Assembly: GCF_003570885.1 (NCBI RefSeq)
Contig: NZ_QXJC01000007.1
Span: forward strand, 62,001-126,000
Source: Simplicispira hankyongi
GTDB taxonomy: Bacteria > Pseudomonadota > Gammaproteobacteria > Burkholderiales > Burkholderiaceae_C
Reading direction: 5' to 3'
DNA: 64,000 nucleotides
A model generated the notes under the pieces. The model saw nothing but the letters and a program-made list of their open reading frames with translations. It did not search any database and had not been told where the DNA came from. Each line of letters begins with the position of its first letter. Position 1 is the first letter of the stretch. Positions 27,801 to 35,304 of this stretch are shown piece after piece. The position numbers were made by a program, and so were the translations under genes.

Positions 27801-30800
27801 TCTGGCAGCTATGGAAACAGGTGTGCAGCGGTCATCCATGGGCCAGCGCGTTCGAGCAGCGTGGATACGACTTGCTATTTGCCGTGGAGGGCTTGGACAA
27901 GCTGCTCGACAACCATCCGTGGCAGGAGAACGGTAAGTTCCTGGTCGAGAGGCAGGAGGACCGGAGCAGGCGCCTCCGACTGGCTCGCCTTGTCTGCATG
28001 CCCGAGTTCATCGATCAGGTGAAGCCGGCCAAGAACTTCGATCACGTGCGGCGTCGCGCTTGGCTGGCAGCGCGTAAGGCGCATCGGCTGCTGGGCGACC
28101 CCGGAGTAGTGCTTGCTCTGCCGCCTCAGTTAGGCGGTCCGTTGACGGCCATTGAGTGGCTGTGCCTGGCCGGCCCGAACATTGCACAGCGGGGCACTAA
28201 TCATCCGCTGAACGCACTGGTCGAAAGGCAGGTGACGAGGTCAATTGGGGATGGATTGGACCTAGCCCGTAGGGTCATTGGCGAGCTGACCAAGAAAATT
28301 GATGAGTCTGATGTCACGGCGGCGGGTCTGGCGATCGACTTTGTTCTCAACAGTTCGCCGCCAAGGGGGAGGCTGTCCACGCTGGCGACCTGGTTCGCTC
28401 ATCTGCTTTCGCAAGTTGGCGCCGACAAGCGGTTGATGCCCCATCTTCCAGCTGTCAGTGAAGGCGAGCCGCCGCTCCTTGCGATCGACGCCGAGGCCGG
28501 AACTGAGGGACGATGGCTCTATCGATACACAGAGCGTGGCTCTGACGAAGCGCAGCACGTGCCTTCAACGGACCGACGGTTTGCGCACGTGGTCATGCGA
28601 ACTGAGCTGCCCTGCCTTGCCGACGAGACTGCGCTTCGGTTTGTAGGAGTTCCGGAGTCGAATGCCCTACGCCTCGCCGTGGAGAAGAGTCAGGACCCAA
28701 CGCTTTGGATGGATCTAGACCATTCCGTAGGCGCGGACCAGGCGAGGCTCCCCATCACACATCGGGCGGCCTGTCTCTACTACGGACTGCTTGCTATGCA
28801 TCAGATGGCAGTCGATGGCGGCCGTAGCTTGACCTATGTGCCTTTCAGGCCACAGTTGTTCCGCAGCCCAGGCAATGAGACGGAGTTCTATCTACTCGCC
28901 GAGCCCGTCAAGCGGGACCAACTTGGGGTCAATGCTTGGTACCACGACCGTGATGATCGCGTGCAGTCGGTCACTGTGCCTTTCGCCGGGGCTGACCTTT
29001 GGCGTGTAGGGTGGGCGGTTGCCGATGTGTTGGGTGTGGCGGCCGACATGGCTGGCGAGACGGGTGATCGTGACGAGCAACTCGACGAGCTTGAGGCACC
29101 TGATGAAGAGGGTGACAGCTCAGAGGTGTCGGCAGCTCTGGCCAGACAAGAACTCGAGGCTTACCTGCTGCGCCAGCAGCTGCGGAAACTTCAGGGTAGC
29201 TATTTGTCATCGGCGCAGATTGAATCTGCAGGCCTAACAGAGGACGACCTTCCTGGGACGGTAAAGCGGGCCCTAGCGCTTCTTGAGAGGTTTCCGGCTC
29301 ACGAGTCGTTGGAAGCCCAGGTGCGTCATTTGTTGACGGTCGAAGCTGAAAGCCGTGCTATGGCTCTGCGCCTGGAGCACGGCAGCAGCGATGCCATGCG
29401 CCATGTTTTGCATCAGGCGGTGCCGGAGGCGTTGAACAGACTGCCCCTTTGGGTTCTGCAGGGGCTACCGCTGCGACCTCCGCCGGAGCGGGAGGGACCC
29501 TTGCGGCCAGAGCTGGGGCTGATGCTCTCGCTGTATCAGGCTCTATACCCGGCCGTCCCGGGCAGTGGAAAGATCGCCGCTGAGCCCTTGCGCGTTGCTT
29601 TGGTGCTCGCCGCGATTGGTATCGGTCTGAGGGGTAGCGTGGCAGCGCTCTGGGGCTATTCGCAAGCTTATGGCGCCGCGCGCATGCCCGAGCAGCTGAA
29701 TATGCCCGCGCGGTGGGCCGCGGCGAACATGGAGCGCCTGGATCCGCAGGGCGACTACAGCGTCATGCGAAAGCGGTTGCTGGATGGCGATTGGTCGGCA
29801 ATCAGCAAGGCCAACCCTTGGCATTGGATGCTCGCTCTTGTGGGTCTGCTGGACTCAAGCTTTCCGCAGGCACTTGAGCTGCCTCAGCTGATACAGGTGT
29901 ACGACATCCTTGCTCAGTGGCAGAGCGCGCCGGCGGATCGAGGGGACGCTGACGAAGAGAAGGCAGTCTGGCCCTTTGATGCTCTGCCGAGCTTGCCGCT
30001 GCATAAGTGTGACGAGGCAATGAGCGCCTTGCCGCAGGCCTTGTGCGCGCTCGATGCTTTGCGTGGCATGCGAGTGGTCCTCGTTGCGGGCCAGAAGTTC
30101 GGCCGGCAACTTCACACCGATGATTTCATCGACACAAAGGGCGAAAGCTGGCGGATGAGCACGCCACAGTTCACCAGTTTGTATGGCAATACATTGCCGC
30201 AGTGGAGGATTGAGCGGAAAAGACTGACATGTTGGGCTGAAACCCGGCGCCTGTCGGACAACGAACTGCTGGCGGTTCATACGTTGGACCACAAGCTCGG
30301 GCGCTGGTTCATCAGCGATGATCTGGTGTCTTTGGCGCTTCGCGCGGCGCTGGATGCCAGTGCAGCCTCACCCGGCCAATCTCCTGTTCAGACCGCAGTA
30401 GCGCAGGCTCAGCAAGCAGACCACGTTGGTGAGGAACCTGGCATCGTTTCGGCGCCCGATGACGTTGCCGAAACACCGCCGGCTAGTGAACCGTCCCCGC
30501 CTCTAAAGCTCCAGCCCGCTTTTCCGTCCGGCCGGATGCCAGTTGAGCGCCTGGATGAATGGCAGAACGATTCATGGGGCAAGCGCTTTGGCACTGTCAA
30601 AAGCGCTGAAGACGCAGATGCGGCGGTACGCGCTCACCTGCGCATTGCGCTGTTTCAATGGCGCGTTGACGACAGCTACAGCCACCCAATCTCCGAGGTA
30701 GGACTTGCCGGCTTCCCGTTGAGTACCGATGCACATCGAGCGCTGCAAGCGCATCTCGCCGGCGATCTAAAGGAGGTGAACCGGGTTGCCAAGCGCGGGG

Positions 30801-32377
30801 CAGAGTTTCATTGGACAGATGATCGGAAGGTCATTTCGTGGCCGGAACATCGCCGCCGTGTGCTCCTGAAGCAGGCCTTGCGCGCCTGCCGAGAGTTGAA
30901 TGTGAACCTCCTTGTTCTGCCCGAGGTGTCGGTGCGACCAGACACGGTCGAGTGGTTGAAGGAGGAGTTGTTCCATCATCCTGGCCTGGCCGTGTTGGCC
31001 GGTACCTTCCGACAGTTCGAGGCGACGCACGACCACCCGCAGCATCTGAGAGAGAAGCTGACGCTCCTGTGGCAGCCGGAAAAGATCCAGGCCGAAGCGT
31101 TCGGCTTGGAAGGTGATGCTCGCGTCATGCAGTTCCAGCGCGACAAGAAGTACCGCGCCGTGGCGGCGCACGAGTTGTTCCGGCCCGGGACCGGCCGATT
31201 GGCACCCCTGTACCAAGAAGAGAAGGTCTTGGACGAGCTACGCAGCGTTCTGGCGGGGGGTAGGACGTTTGATCAGACCAAAGCGCTGGTGGATGCACTC
31301 ATCCACGGCCCGCAGAAGCTCCGCCATTGCATGGAATTGATCTGCTCTGAACTGTTCTTGCTCACCAGCCCAGCAAACAGTCGCCCACTGCTTCAAGACT
31401 TTGTCAAGGTGCTGCGCCAGTTTGGCTCCAGCACCGAAGAGGCCGCCCAGACCGTTGAGGGTGATATCGAGGCGCTGGGGGAATGCCTGACCGTTACTCA
31501 AAGTAGGCGCGAGCGGCGATCGGTACTGGTGGTCCCGGCCTGCACCAGTCGTAGCAACGACTACTGGCATGCCGGTCAAGCGAGTGTTCTAGCATCAGCA
31601 ACGGCGACGGTGTTCTGCAATGCAGTCAGCAAGGGACTGAGCGTCGGCGGGAGTTGTTTCATCGGTTGCGACTCGGTCCAGAAGCAGCCGAATGAGCACG
31701 CCGGCGTTGTGCGCCTACTCACACCGTACCGAGGCTGGCATCACGGCATTCTGCAGCCGTCTGTTAAGGGGGCGCTGTCAGAGGCTGACCAGGCCCTCGT
31801 CGTGGTGGATTTGGATCCGGTGCACATGGTCAGCGGCAAGCCGCGTCCACAGTTGTTGCCCGAACCCGTGTCGATGGTGGCCTATCTCCCCATCGTGGAA
31901 GTCATACGCAAGGAAGATAACGCGCGAGCGCTCGTGGCTTCGTTGCGAGACCAGTTCATGGGTGAAGCTGGCCAGCGTGCATTTCACGGCATCCTGATTT
32001 CAAAGGGTTTTCCGAAGCCTGGCGAGTCAATACATGGCCTTGAAGAATTCCGCAGCGCCTTTGCCAACCTGCTGGATGCCTTGAAGCGTGGCGCTATCAA
32101 TCCTGAGTCAGGTGGCGTTGAGTTGGACGACTTCGTCAAGTTCTTTGGCGATTCCAATACGGTGCGGCAACGGATCATCACGTCCTTGCGAGATCATCTC
32201 CAACAGCCTGCGCCTCTCACCAAAGTCGACGGGATGGATCTGGAGCCAGCATGGCTGGATTTCTTGATCGCCGACATGACATGGAAACAGCCTGAGGTAG
32301 AGCCGCTTCATGGCTATGAGGCCGGAACGGTACAGCCAGCGATCCGAGTGCCGCCGTGGCGTCCCCCGAAAGAGTAG
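24830..32377 (+). CDS. Primase-reverse transcriptase-nitrilase fusion, class 1 UG/DRT-like
   Basis: A giant protein of 2515 residues. In order: a DnaG-type CHC2 zinc finger (Cys38-x2-His41, Cys63-x2-Cys66); a TOPRIM domain with Glu286 in LVEGFLDAL and Asp337-x-Asp339 in FLDNDPAG, ending in GKDPDTCLRG as in DnaG; a reverse transcriptase with RLDAKRYYDS (Asp702), GIPQGPVLSAY (from 788) and YVDD (836-839); a long helical middle (about 950-1900); and a nitrilase domain (about 1940-2390) with a likely triad of Glu2032 (LLVLPE), Lys2106/2107 (RDKKYR) and Cys2172 (LICSELF). ATG 24830 is preferred to 24806 because GGGAGGGGGGG lies just before it. The RT-nitrilase pairing is known from class 1 UG (DRT type 1) phage-defence RTs; the primase front is the unusual part. 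Confidence 0.85.
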   Translation: MDGRYDIGDLLAKVPLEDVLQRLGLKTERRGASIQALCPFHQDTRPSLNVYPADGTSTAHYHCYACGAHGNAIDLVKRVQGVDFLPAVQWLAQQFGIKPPARQSKQRTSETAGRDAALKFALRIYDEKHDDVRFQVWCQERGFDRDSLYSLGLRCITRGVLVEALQSKSVGERTELTDGLQALGLVKRLYQRSAPQQWKLNLHDQFQDCFHDGRVVIPIKGGTHKQPQWLGFAGRSLQTVPPEGVAKYLLTAGFEKAKVLFNEPAAFAAVRQAQKVNAPARLYLVEGFLDALRLHTLGLPAVALMGTSLGIEPMERLAALAQSSDSNAELTYSVFLDNDPAGFAGSERLVRRLLDLRGVNLRWVGMPWRSVPALGKDPDTCLRGATTAQEVLAWLQPFDLPAEAVLLAQALGGQDASDLQPERFSQLVQTVRERALFRVGMVLRRLYGPRPAEAAFDRLQDSQWEWARRLHAELATSEVARNSLPSRGQYLEETLPRVALARSLAYHGARRGELPCDEETWQSLGGNARLFDQMALHRLRAMMEGDQLWKQAAPYDAVHLPRKLTADPKALDDPRRKVMPHPADLLVQQTVLNELLSQRHDRPSATGRAFSDDIPAVRWYASRREVLVTGLSTPLNAIDEELNLPKTLSFGYQIDMDVLEGDQTPSDQGMFRPFGQCWREFMATLSRQCHAIGPRVHVLRLDAKRYYDSIQRFVLRDALLRPLNQAMAVHGVPKGFVDVFGLSQSGVEPWDAELEAKLERLLVGLVFHHQYRDPDVDGRTAQSSELIGIPQGPVLSAYIGTIALFPVDETARSFIHRTAERGADGVLRPRIGYARYVDDIVLFADSEDLLKQLRELLQAKAAERSIDLIHKGERVRAGSPLQVMRQLNDGRGLAPSVPAWEPPLVGDGETDYSLGGELPDVDRQCALQMLRRVALMHQPSEIVGQVKAVLEAPDLRAGDLGLCARWLWWQVAAAIDPAQDGTTPALLWESFWQLWKQVCSGHPWASAFEQRGYDLLFAVEGLDKLLDNHPWQENGKFLVERQEDRSRRLRLARLVCMPEFIDQVKPAKNFDHVRRRAWLAARKAHRLLGDPGVVLALPPQLGGPLTAIEWLCLAGPNIAQRGTNHPLNALVERQVTRSIGDGLDLARRVIGELTKKIDESDVTAAGLAIDFVLNSSPPRGRLSTLATWFAHLLSQVGADKRLMPHLPAVSEGEPPLLAIDAEAGTEGRWLYRYTERGSDEAQHVPSTDRRFAHVVMRTELPCLADETALRFVGVPESNALRLAVEKSQDPTLWMDLDHSVGADQARLPITHRAACLYYGLLAMHQMAVDGGRSLTYVPFRPQLFRSPGNETEFYLLAEPVKRDQLGVNAWYHDRDDRVQSVTVPFAGADLWRVGWAVADVLGVAADMAGETGDRDEQLDELEAPDEEGDSSEVSAALARQELEAYLLRQQLRKLQGSYLSSAQIESAGLTEDDLPGTVKRALALLERFPAHESLEAQVRHLLTVEAESRAMALRLEHGSSDAMRHVLHQAVPEALNRLPLWVLQGLPLRPPPEREGPLRPELGLMLSLYQALYPAVPGSGKIAAEPLRVALVLAAIGIGLRGSVAALWGYSQAYGAARMPEQLNMPARWAAANMERLDPQGDYSVMRKRLLDGDWSAISKANPWHWMLALVGLLDSSFPQALELPQLIQVYDILAQWQSAPADRGDADEEKAVWPFDALPSLPLHKCDEAMSALPQALCALDALRGMRVVLVAGQKFGRQLHTDDFIDTKGESWRMSTPQFTSLYGNTLPQWRIERKRLTCWAETRRLSDNELLAVHTLDHKLGRWFISDDLVSLALRAALDASAASPGQSPVQTAVAQAQQADHVGEEPGIVSAPDDVAETPPASEPSPPLKLQPAFPSGRMPVERLDEWQNDSWGKRFGTVKSAEDADAAVRAHLRIALFQWRVDDSYSHPISEVGLAGFPLSTDAHRALQAHLAGDLKEVNRVAKRGAEFHWTDDRKVISWPEHRRRVLLKQALRACRELNVNLLVLPEVSVRPDTVEWLKEELFHHPGLAVLAGTFRQFEATHDHPQHLREKLTLLWQPEKIQAEAFGLEGDARVMQFQRDKKYRAVAAHELFRPGTGRLAPLYQEEKVLDELRSVLAGGRTFDQTKALVDALIHGPQKLRHCMELICSELFLLTSPANSRPLLQDFVKVLRQFGSSTEEAAQTVEGDIEALGECLTVTQSRRERRSVLVVPACTSRSNDYWHAGQASVLASATATVFCNAVSKGLSVGGSCFIGCDSVQKQPNEHAGVVRLLTPYRGWHHGILQPSVKGALSEADQALVVVDLDPVHMVSGKPRPQLLPEPVSMVAYLPIVEVIRKEDNARALVASLRDQFMGEAGQRAFHGILISKGFPKPGESIHGLEEFRSAFANLLDALKRGAINPESGGVELDDFVKFFGDSNTVRQRIITSLRDHLQQPAPLTKVDGMDLEPAWLDFLIADMTWKQPEVEPLHGYEAGTVQPAIRVPPWRPPKE

Positions 32378-32485
32378 GCGGGAAGGAATACGTCTTCGGA
32401 CCCAGCGGGATGGCCGCACAAGCTTTCAAGCGATCGGGCGGCTGAGCCAAGTATCCCCGGCGCCAAACACCTTTCTGACAGAACC

Positions 32486-33307
32486 ATGCCTCTACTTCTT
32501 CGTCAGCCTCTCGCATCCACCAGCCTCGATGCCCACGGCGAGCGGCTCACTCGCGACGACCTATTCGAGCTATTCAAGGCCTTGCCGGAGGAAATGGTGA
32601 TCAACGATCAGCATGACCTGACCCTGCCGTCAGCAGCCATTGCGCGGAACCTACAGTTCGTAGAGCTGCATGCGGGAGAGTGGGCGATCGTCGGCGATGT
32701 CACCGTTCACGACGCGGAGCTGCTCAAGCTGCGCGGTGGTTTCAGTATGGCTTGGCTTGCGGCGACCTACACAACCAAGCCAGATCGAGATCCTGACATT
32801 CAAGTGCTATTCAGTCCACGCCTATTTGATAAAGACATCGTACTTGCGCTCGTACGACTGTCCGACGAGCAGGTGAACATCGTCGGGCGAGAGCTGAAGC
32901 AGAAGGGTCTCGATCCAGAAGCCATATTGATCATCCAATTCGTTGCCCTCGCCGCGGTGTCGGGCTTCATCGGCAAGCCGGCATCGGACGCATACGACAA
33001 GCTGCTACGCCGGCTTGCCAAAGTCAAGGACGATCTACGGAGTCCAGCCAACACGCCGCCAATCCTTCAGTTCTTCGTGCCACGCCACTTGAATCCGTAT
33101 CGCGCCGACATCATCGTTGAGCTGATGCCGGAGCATATGGAACACCTGCGCGTTGGTGCTCTGAGCTTCCAGGATGCCATTGACACTGCGCGCCTAGTCC
33201 CTTTCACCGAAGAGGCGAAAAAGATTGTTATCAAGGCCGTTGGAGATCCGCCAACATGGCGCTTGTCTCGCTACGAGAAGGCCTCGGGCCTGCTTGTCAG
33301 GATCTAG
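32486..33307 (+). CDS. Companion of the RT protein, one likely membrane segment
   Basis: A 273-residue protein, 108 bases after the RT gene on the same strand. The stretch ILIIQFVALAAVSGFIG (about residues 147-163) is hydrophobic enough for a membrane helix; the rest is soluble with several helical stretches. DRT type 1 systems are described with a small membrane partner, so this is the natural candidate. No enzyme motif is recognised. The ribosome site is weak. Confidence 0.65.
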   Translation: MPLLLRQPLASTSLDAHGERLTRDDLFELFKALPEEMVINDQHDLTLPSAAIARNLQFVELHAGEWAIVGDVTVHDAELLKLRGGFSMAWLAATYTTKPDRDPDIQVLFSPRLFDKDIVLALVRLSDEQVNIVGRELKQKGLDPEAILIIQFVALAAVSGFIGKPASDAYDKLLRRLAKVKDDLRSPANTPPILQFFVPRHLNPYRADIIVELMPEHMEHLRVGALSFQDAIDTARLVPFTEEAKKIVIKAVGDPPTWRLSRYEKASGLLVRI

Positions 33308-33721
33308 CCTTGCTCACGCGCCGCAAAGCAGACGCCGATGGACTTCTGCAATCAGCCTGATTCGGGCTTTGACTTGACTCGGGTAGAACCAATGCATGGC
33401 AGCCCCCTACATGCCTGCCTGATACGTGCCAGTCGAGTGCGCCCAATCTCATAGGCAATTGAACGGATTTGCGGCAAGTTTGCCGGGCTCAATGATCAGC
33501 CAAGCCCCCTACCACCTGTCGATGGCAGTACGAACAGCATGCGACCTAGCGCGCCTCTGTTCTGCAAGGTAGCTTTGTGGGGATCTGATGTTTGTCGGCG
33601 GGGGAGTCGCTCCTACGCCGAGCAACTCCGATTGGCACTGGGCCCTGGTCCGGTCGGTCAAGTAGATGTGGCGCGTGTGGTCACGTTGCAGTGGACTCGG
33701 TGGTCAAGTGCATCTGGTTTT
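33308..33721. other. Right end of island, no gene seen
   Basis: This 414-base stretch has no credible gene. Near the end it holds two related boxes, GGTCAAGTAGATGTGG (33656-33671) and GGTCAAGTGCATCTGG (33702-33717), 46 bases apart. These look like binding sites for a recombination protein and mirror TYGACC boxes at the left end. Confidence 0.5.
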
Positions 33722-33730
33722 CGCATAGGC
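33722..33730 (+). repeat. Right copy of 9-bp direct repeat flanking the island
   Basis: CGCATAGGC, identical to 8975-8983, is followed directly by AGCTCAGAAA, the 3' end of a CRISPR repeat. Confidence 0.75.
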
Positions 33731-34461
33731 AGCTCAGAAAGTCATGGCATCCCCGCTTTTGAACGACACAGGGTTTCCTGCCGCGTAGGCAGCTCAGAAA
33801 AAGACCAGTTGATCCACCATCAACGATGGTTCGTTTCCTGCCGCGTAGGCAGCTCAGAAAGTTGCCTGCGGAAATCTGCAATTGATTTGCCGGTTTCCTG
33901 CCGCGTAGGCAGCTCAGAAATATTGCCGTTCGAAAGCGGGGATTGCATGAATGTTTCCTGCCGCGTAGGCAGCTCAGAAATGCAAAAGCAGGCCACGGAA
34001 CACGCCGGCCGCGTTTCCTGCCGCGTAGGCAGCTCAGAAATGCATCATCTTGCAAGTTGGCGATGCCTACAGCGTTTCCTGCCGCGTAGGCAGCTCAGAA
34101 AATCAACGCGGTGGACATTAGCTCCACATTCAGGTTTCCTGCCGCGTAGGCAGCTCAGAAATGTGCTGTCGGGATCACGCGGACTCAAGAAGTGTTTCCT
34201 GCCGCGTAGGCAGCTCAGAAAGTGAGAAAGCAATGCGTTTGGGCGCTAGGCACGTTTCCTGCCGCGTAGGCAGCTCAGAAAAGGGCAGAGAACGCGTCTG
34301 GGGTCATGGATTGGTTTCCTGCCGCGTAGGCAGCTCAGAAATGCATGCTTAGCGTGACGTGCTCTTGTGTGCCGTTTCCTGCCGCGCAGGCAGCTCAGAA
34401 AATCGCCTCGAACTGGGCGACGGCGGACACCGCGTTTCCTGCCACCTAGCTCCAGCGTTTG
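33722..34461 (+). CRISPR. CRISPR array, leader-distal part (12 spacers)
   Basis: The same repeat and orientation as the array at 7045. The first repeat keeps only its 3' part (to 33740). Complete repeats follow from 33773 to 34401, and the last repeat (34434-34461) has a decayed 3' half, as expected at the end far from the leader. The repeat at 34374 has loop GCGCA in place of GCGTA. One spacer (34041-34073) has 33 bases, the rest 32. No leader-like sequence or IHF site precedes it, so it is best read as the cut-off tail of the first array. Confidence 0.97.
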
Positions 34462-34484
34462 AAGGAAAAGCGCTGGCAGTGTTT

Positions 34485-34904
34485 TTATTTCTCGGTGCGC
34501 TCTGCTTCCTCCGCCGCGTGGGCCCTGGCGATGGCCAGGATTACGTCGCGCGCCAGACGGCGTTTGGGTACTGGAAGGCGCAGATAGATTTCGAACAATT
34601 CGCGATCCGGGTAGCCTAGCCCGGCATGCCAGATGGGTTGCCGTTCGCGTGCCTGGTGTGCTTCGCCTTCGCCATAGCCCAACTCCTGCACAGGCACGCG
34701 CAACCAGTCTGCCAAGGTGACGAGTTTCTTGTGGTCGGGCATGGTTTCCCCCTGCAGCCAGCGCCGAACGCCGTGCAGCGTCATGGGCTTGCCCCAGTGG
34801 CGCATGTTGAATTCCCGCTCCAGCACTACCGGCCTTGGTTCGTAGCCGGCTGTCACCATTGCACCGCGTAACCGTCGCGCAAATTCTTTCTTGGCATCGT
34901 CCAT
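34485..34904 (-). CDS. Phage-type HTH regulator
   Basis: A 139-residue protein. A helix-turn-helix is visible around residues 40-75 (LHGVRRWLQGETMPDHKKLV, then TLADWLRV), the form found in many prophage and chromosomal Xre-like regulators; the C-terminal helical part (LPVPKRRLARDVILAIARAH) may dimerise. It lies just after the array and is divergent from a small gene at 35062. The AT-rich gap between them carries palindromic boxes that could be its operators. Confidence 0.7.
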   Translation of the reverse strand: MDDAKKEFARRLRGAMVTAGYEPRPVVLEREFNMRHWGKPMTLHGVRRWLQGETMPDHKKLVTLADWLRVPVQELGYGEGEAHQARERQPIWHAGLGYPDRELFEIYLRLPVPKRRLARDVILAIARAHAAEEAERTEK

Positions 34905-34947
34905 AGATGCTCAGGCTACGGGGGTGGCTTTTTTCTGGAGTGACTTT

Positions 34948-34999
34948 GTAATATAGTTACGCTGTAAATTTGATCGATAATTACACGAAAATTGTAATT
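34948..34999. promoter_or_regulatory. AT-rich operator-like palindromes
   Basis: GTAA-TATAG-TTAC (34948-34960) and AATTAC-N9-GTAATT (34979-34999) share the GTAA/TTAC half-site. They lie between the divergent regulator (34904) and the small gene (35062). The GC content is far below that of the surroundings. Confidence 0.45.
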
Positions 35000-35061
35000 G
35001 CTCTGCCTTGCTCGGCATGGTGCTTCCTGCTGGCTTGGCTTTCCCCGGGATAGGGATAGTG

Positions 35062-35253
35062 ATGACCCAGCATCCAGAAACACCTTCACAGTCGTTGCCC
35101 GACAACACGCATGATGGGAAAGACGATTCACCTGCATTCCTATCGAAGCCGCCGCGTTTGACACGTGACCAGCGAGAGGCTATTGAGGTCAATATCCGCC
35201 GTTTGCGTGAATTGCTTGAAAGAAAGTATTCGCGAAATTCTTCGGCCGAATAA
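35062..35253 (+). CDS. Small hypothetical protein
   Basis: 63 residues, hydrophilic, with an N-terminal half rich in Pro, Ser and Asp and a C-terminal charged helix (REAIEVNIRRLRELLERKYS). No family recognised. ATG 35062 is chosen over ATG 35008, which would add an 18-residue hydrophobic stretch. The divergent placement opposite a regulator supports that it is real. Confidence 0.45.
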   Translation: MTQHPETPSQSLPDNTHDGKDDSPAFLSKPPRLTRDQREAIEVNIRRLRELLERKYSRNSSAE

Positions 35254-35304
35254 GAAGCAGGAGGGCACCCTTGAATTGCAGGATGCTCAGTGACCGGCGA
35301 TGCC

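Larger units (their letters stand above)
8984..33721. mobile_element. 24.7-kb defence island inserted in a CRISPR repeat
   Basis: Joining 8966-8983 to 33731-33740 rebuilds one 28-base repeat with a single change from consensus, so the DNA between interrupts what was one array. Each end has related sequence in inverted orientation: TCGACC at 9001 with AGTCCA ten bases further in, and TTGACC (minus strand, 33707-33702) with AGTCCA also ten bases further in. The cargo is mainly defence-related: type I RM, SIR2-like, HEPN-like and reverse transcriptase genes. No integrase is visible; the only transposition genes are those of an internal IS21-family element. The mechanism of entry is therefore unknown. 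Confidence 0.78.

Noticed and set aside
33308-33712. A second CRISPR leader before the array at 33722
   Set aside because: No resemblance to 6917-7044 and no IHF-like site; the first repeat there is broken.
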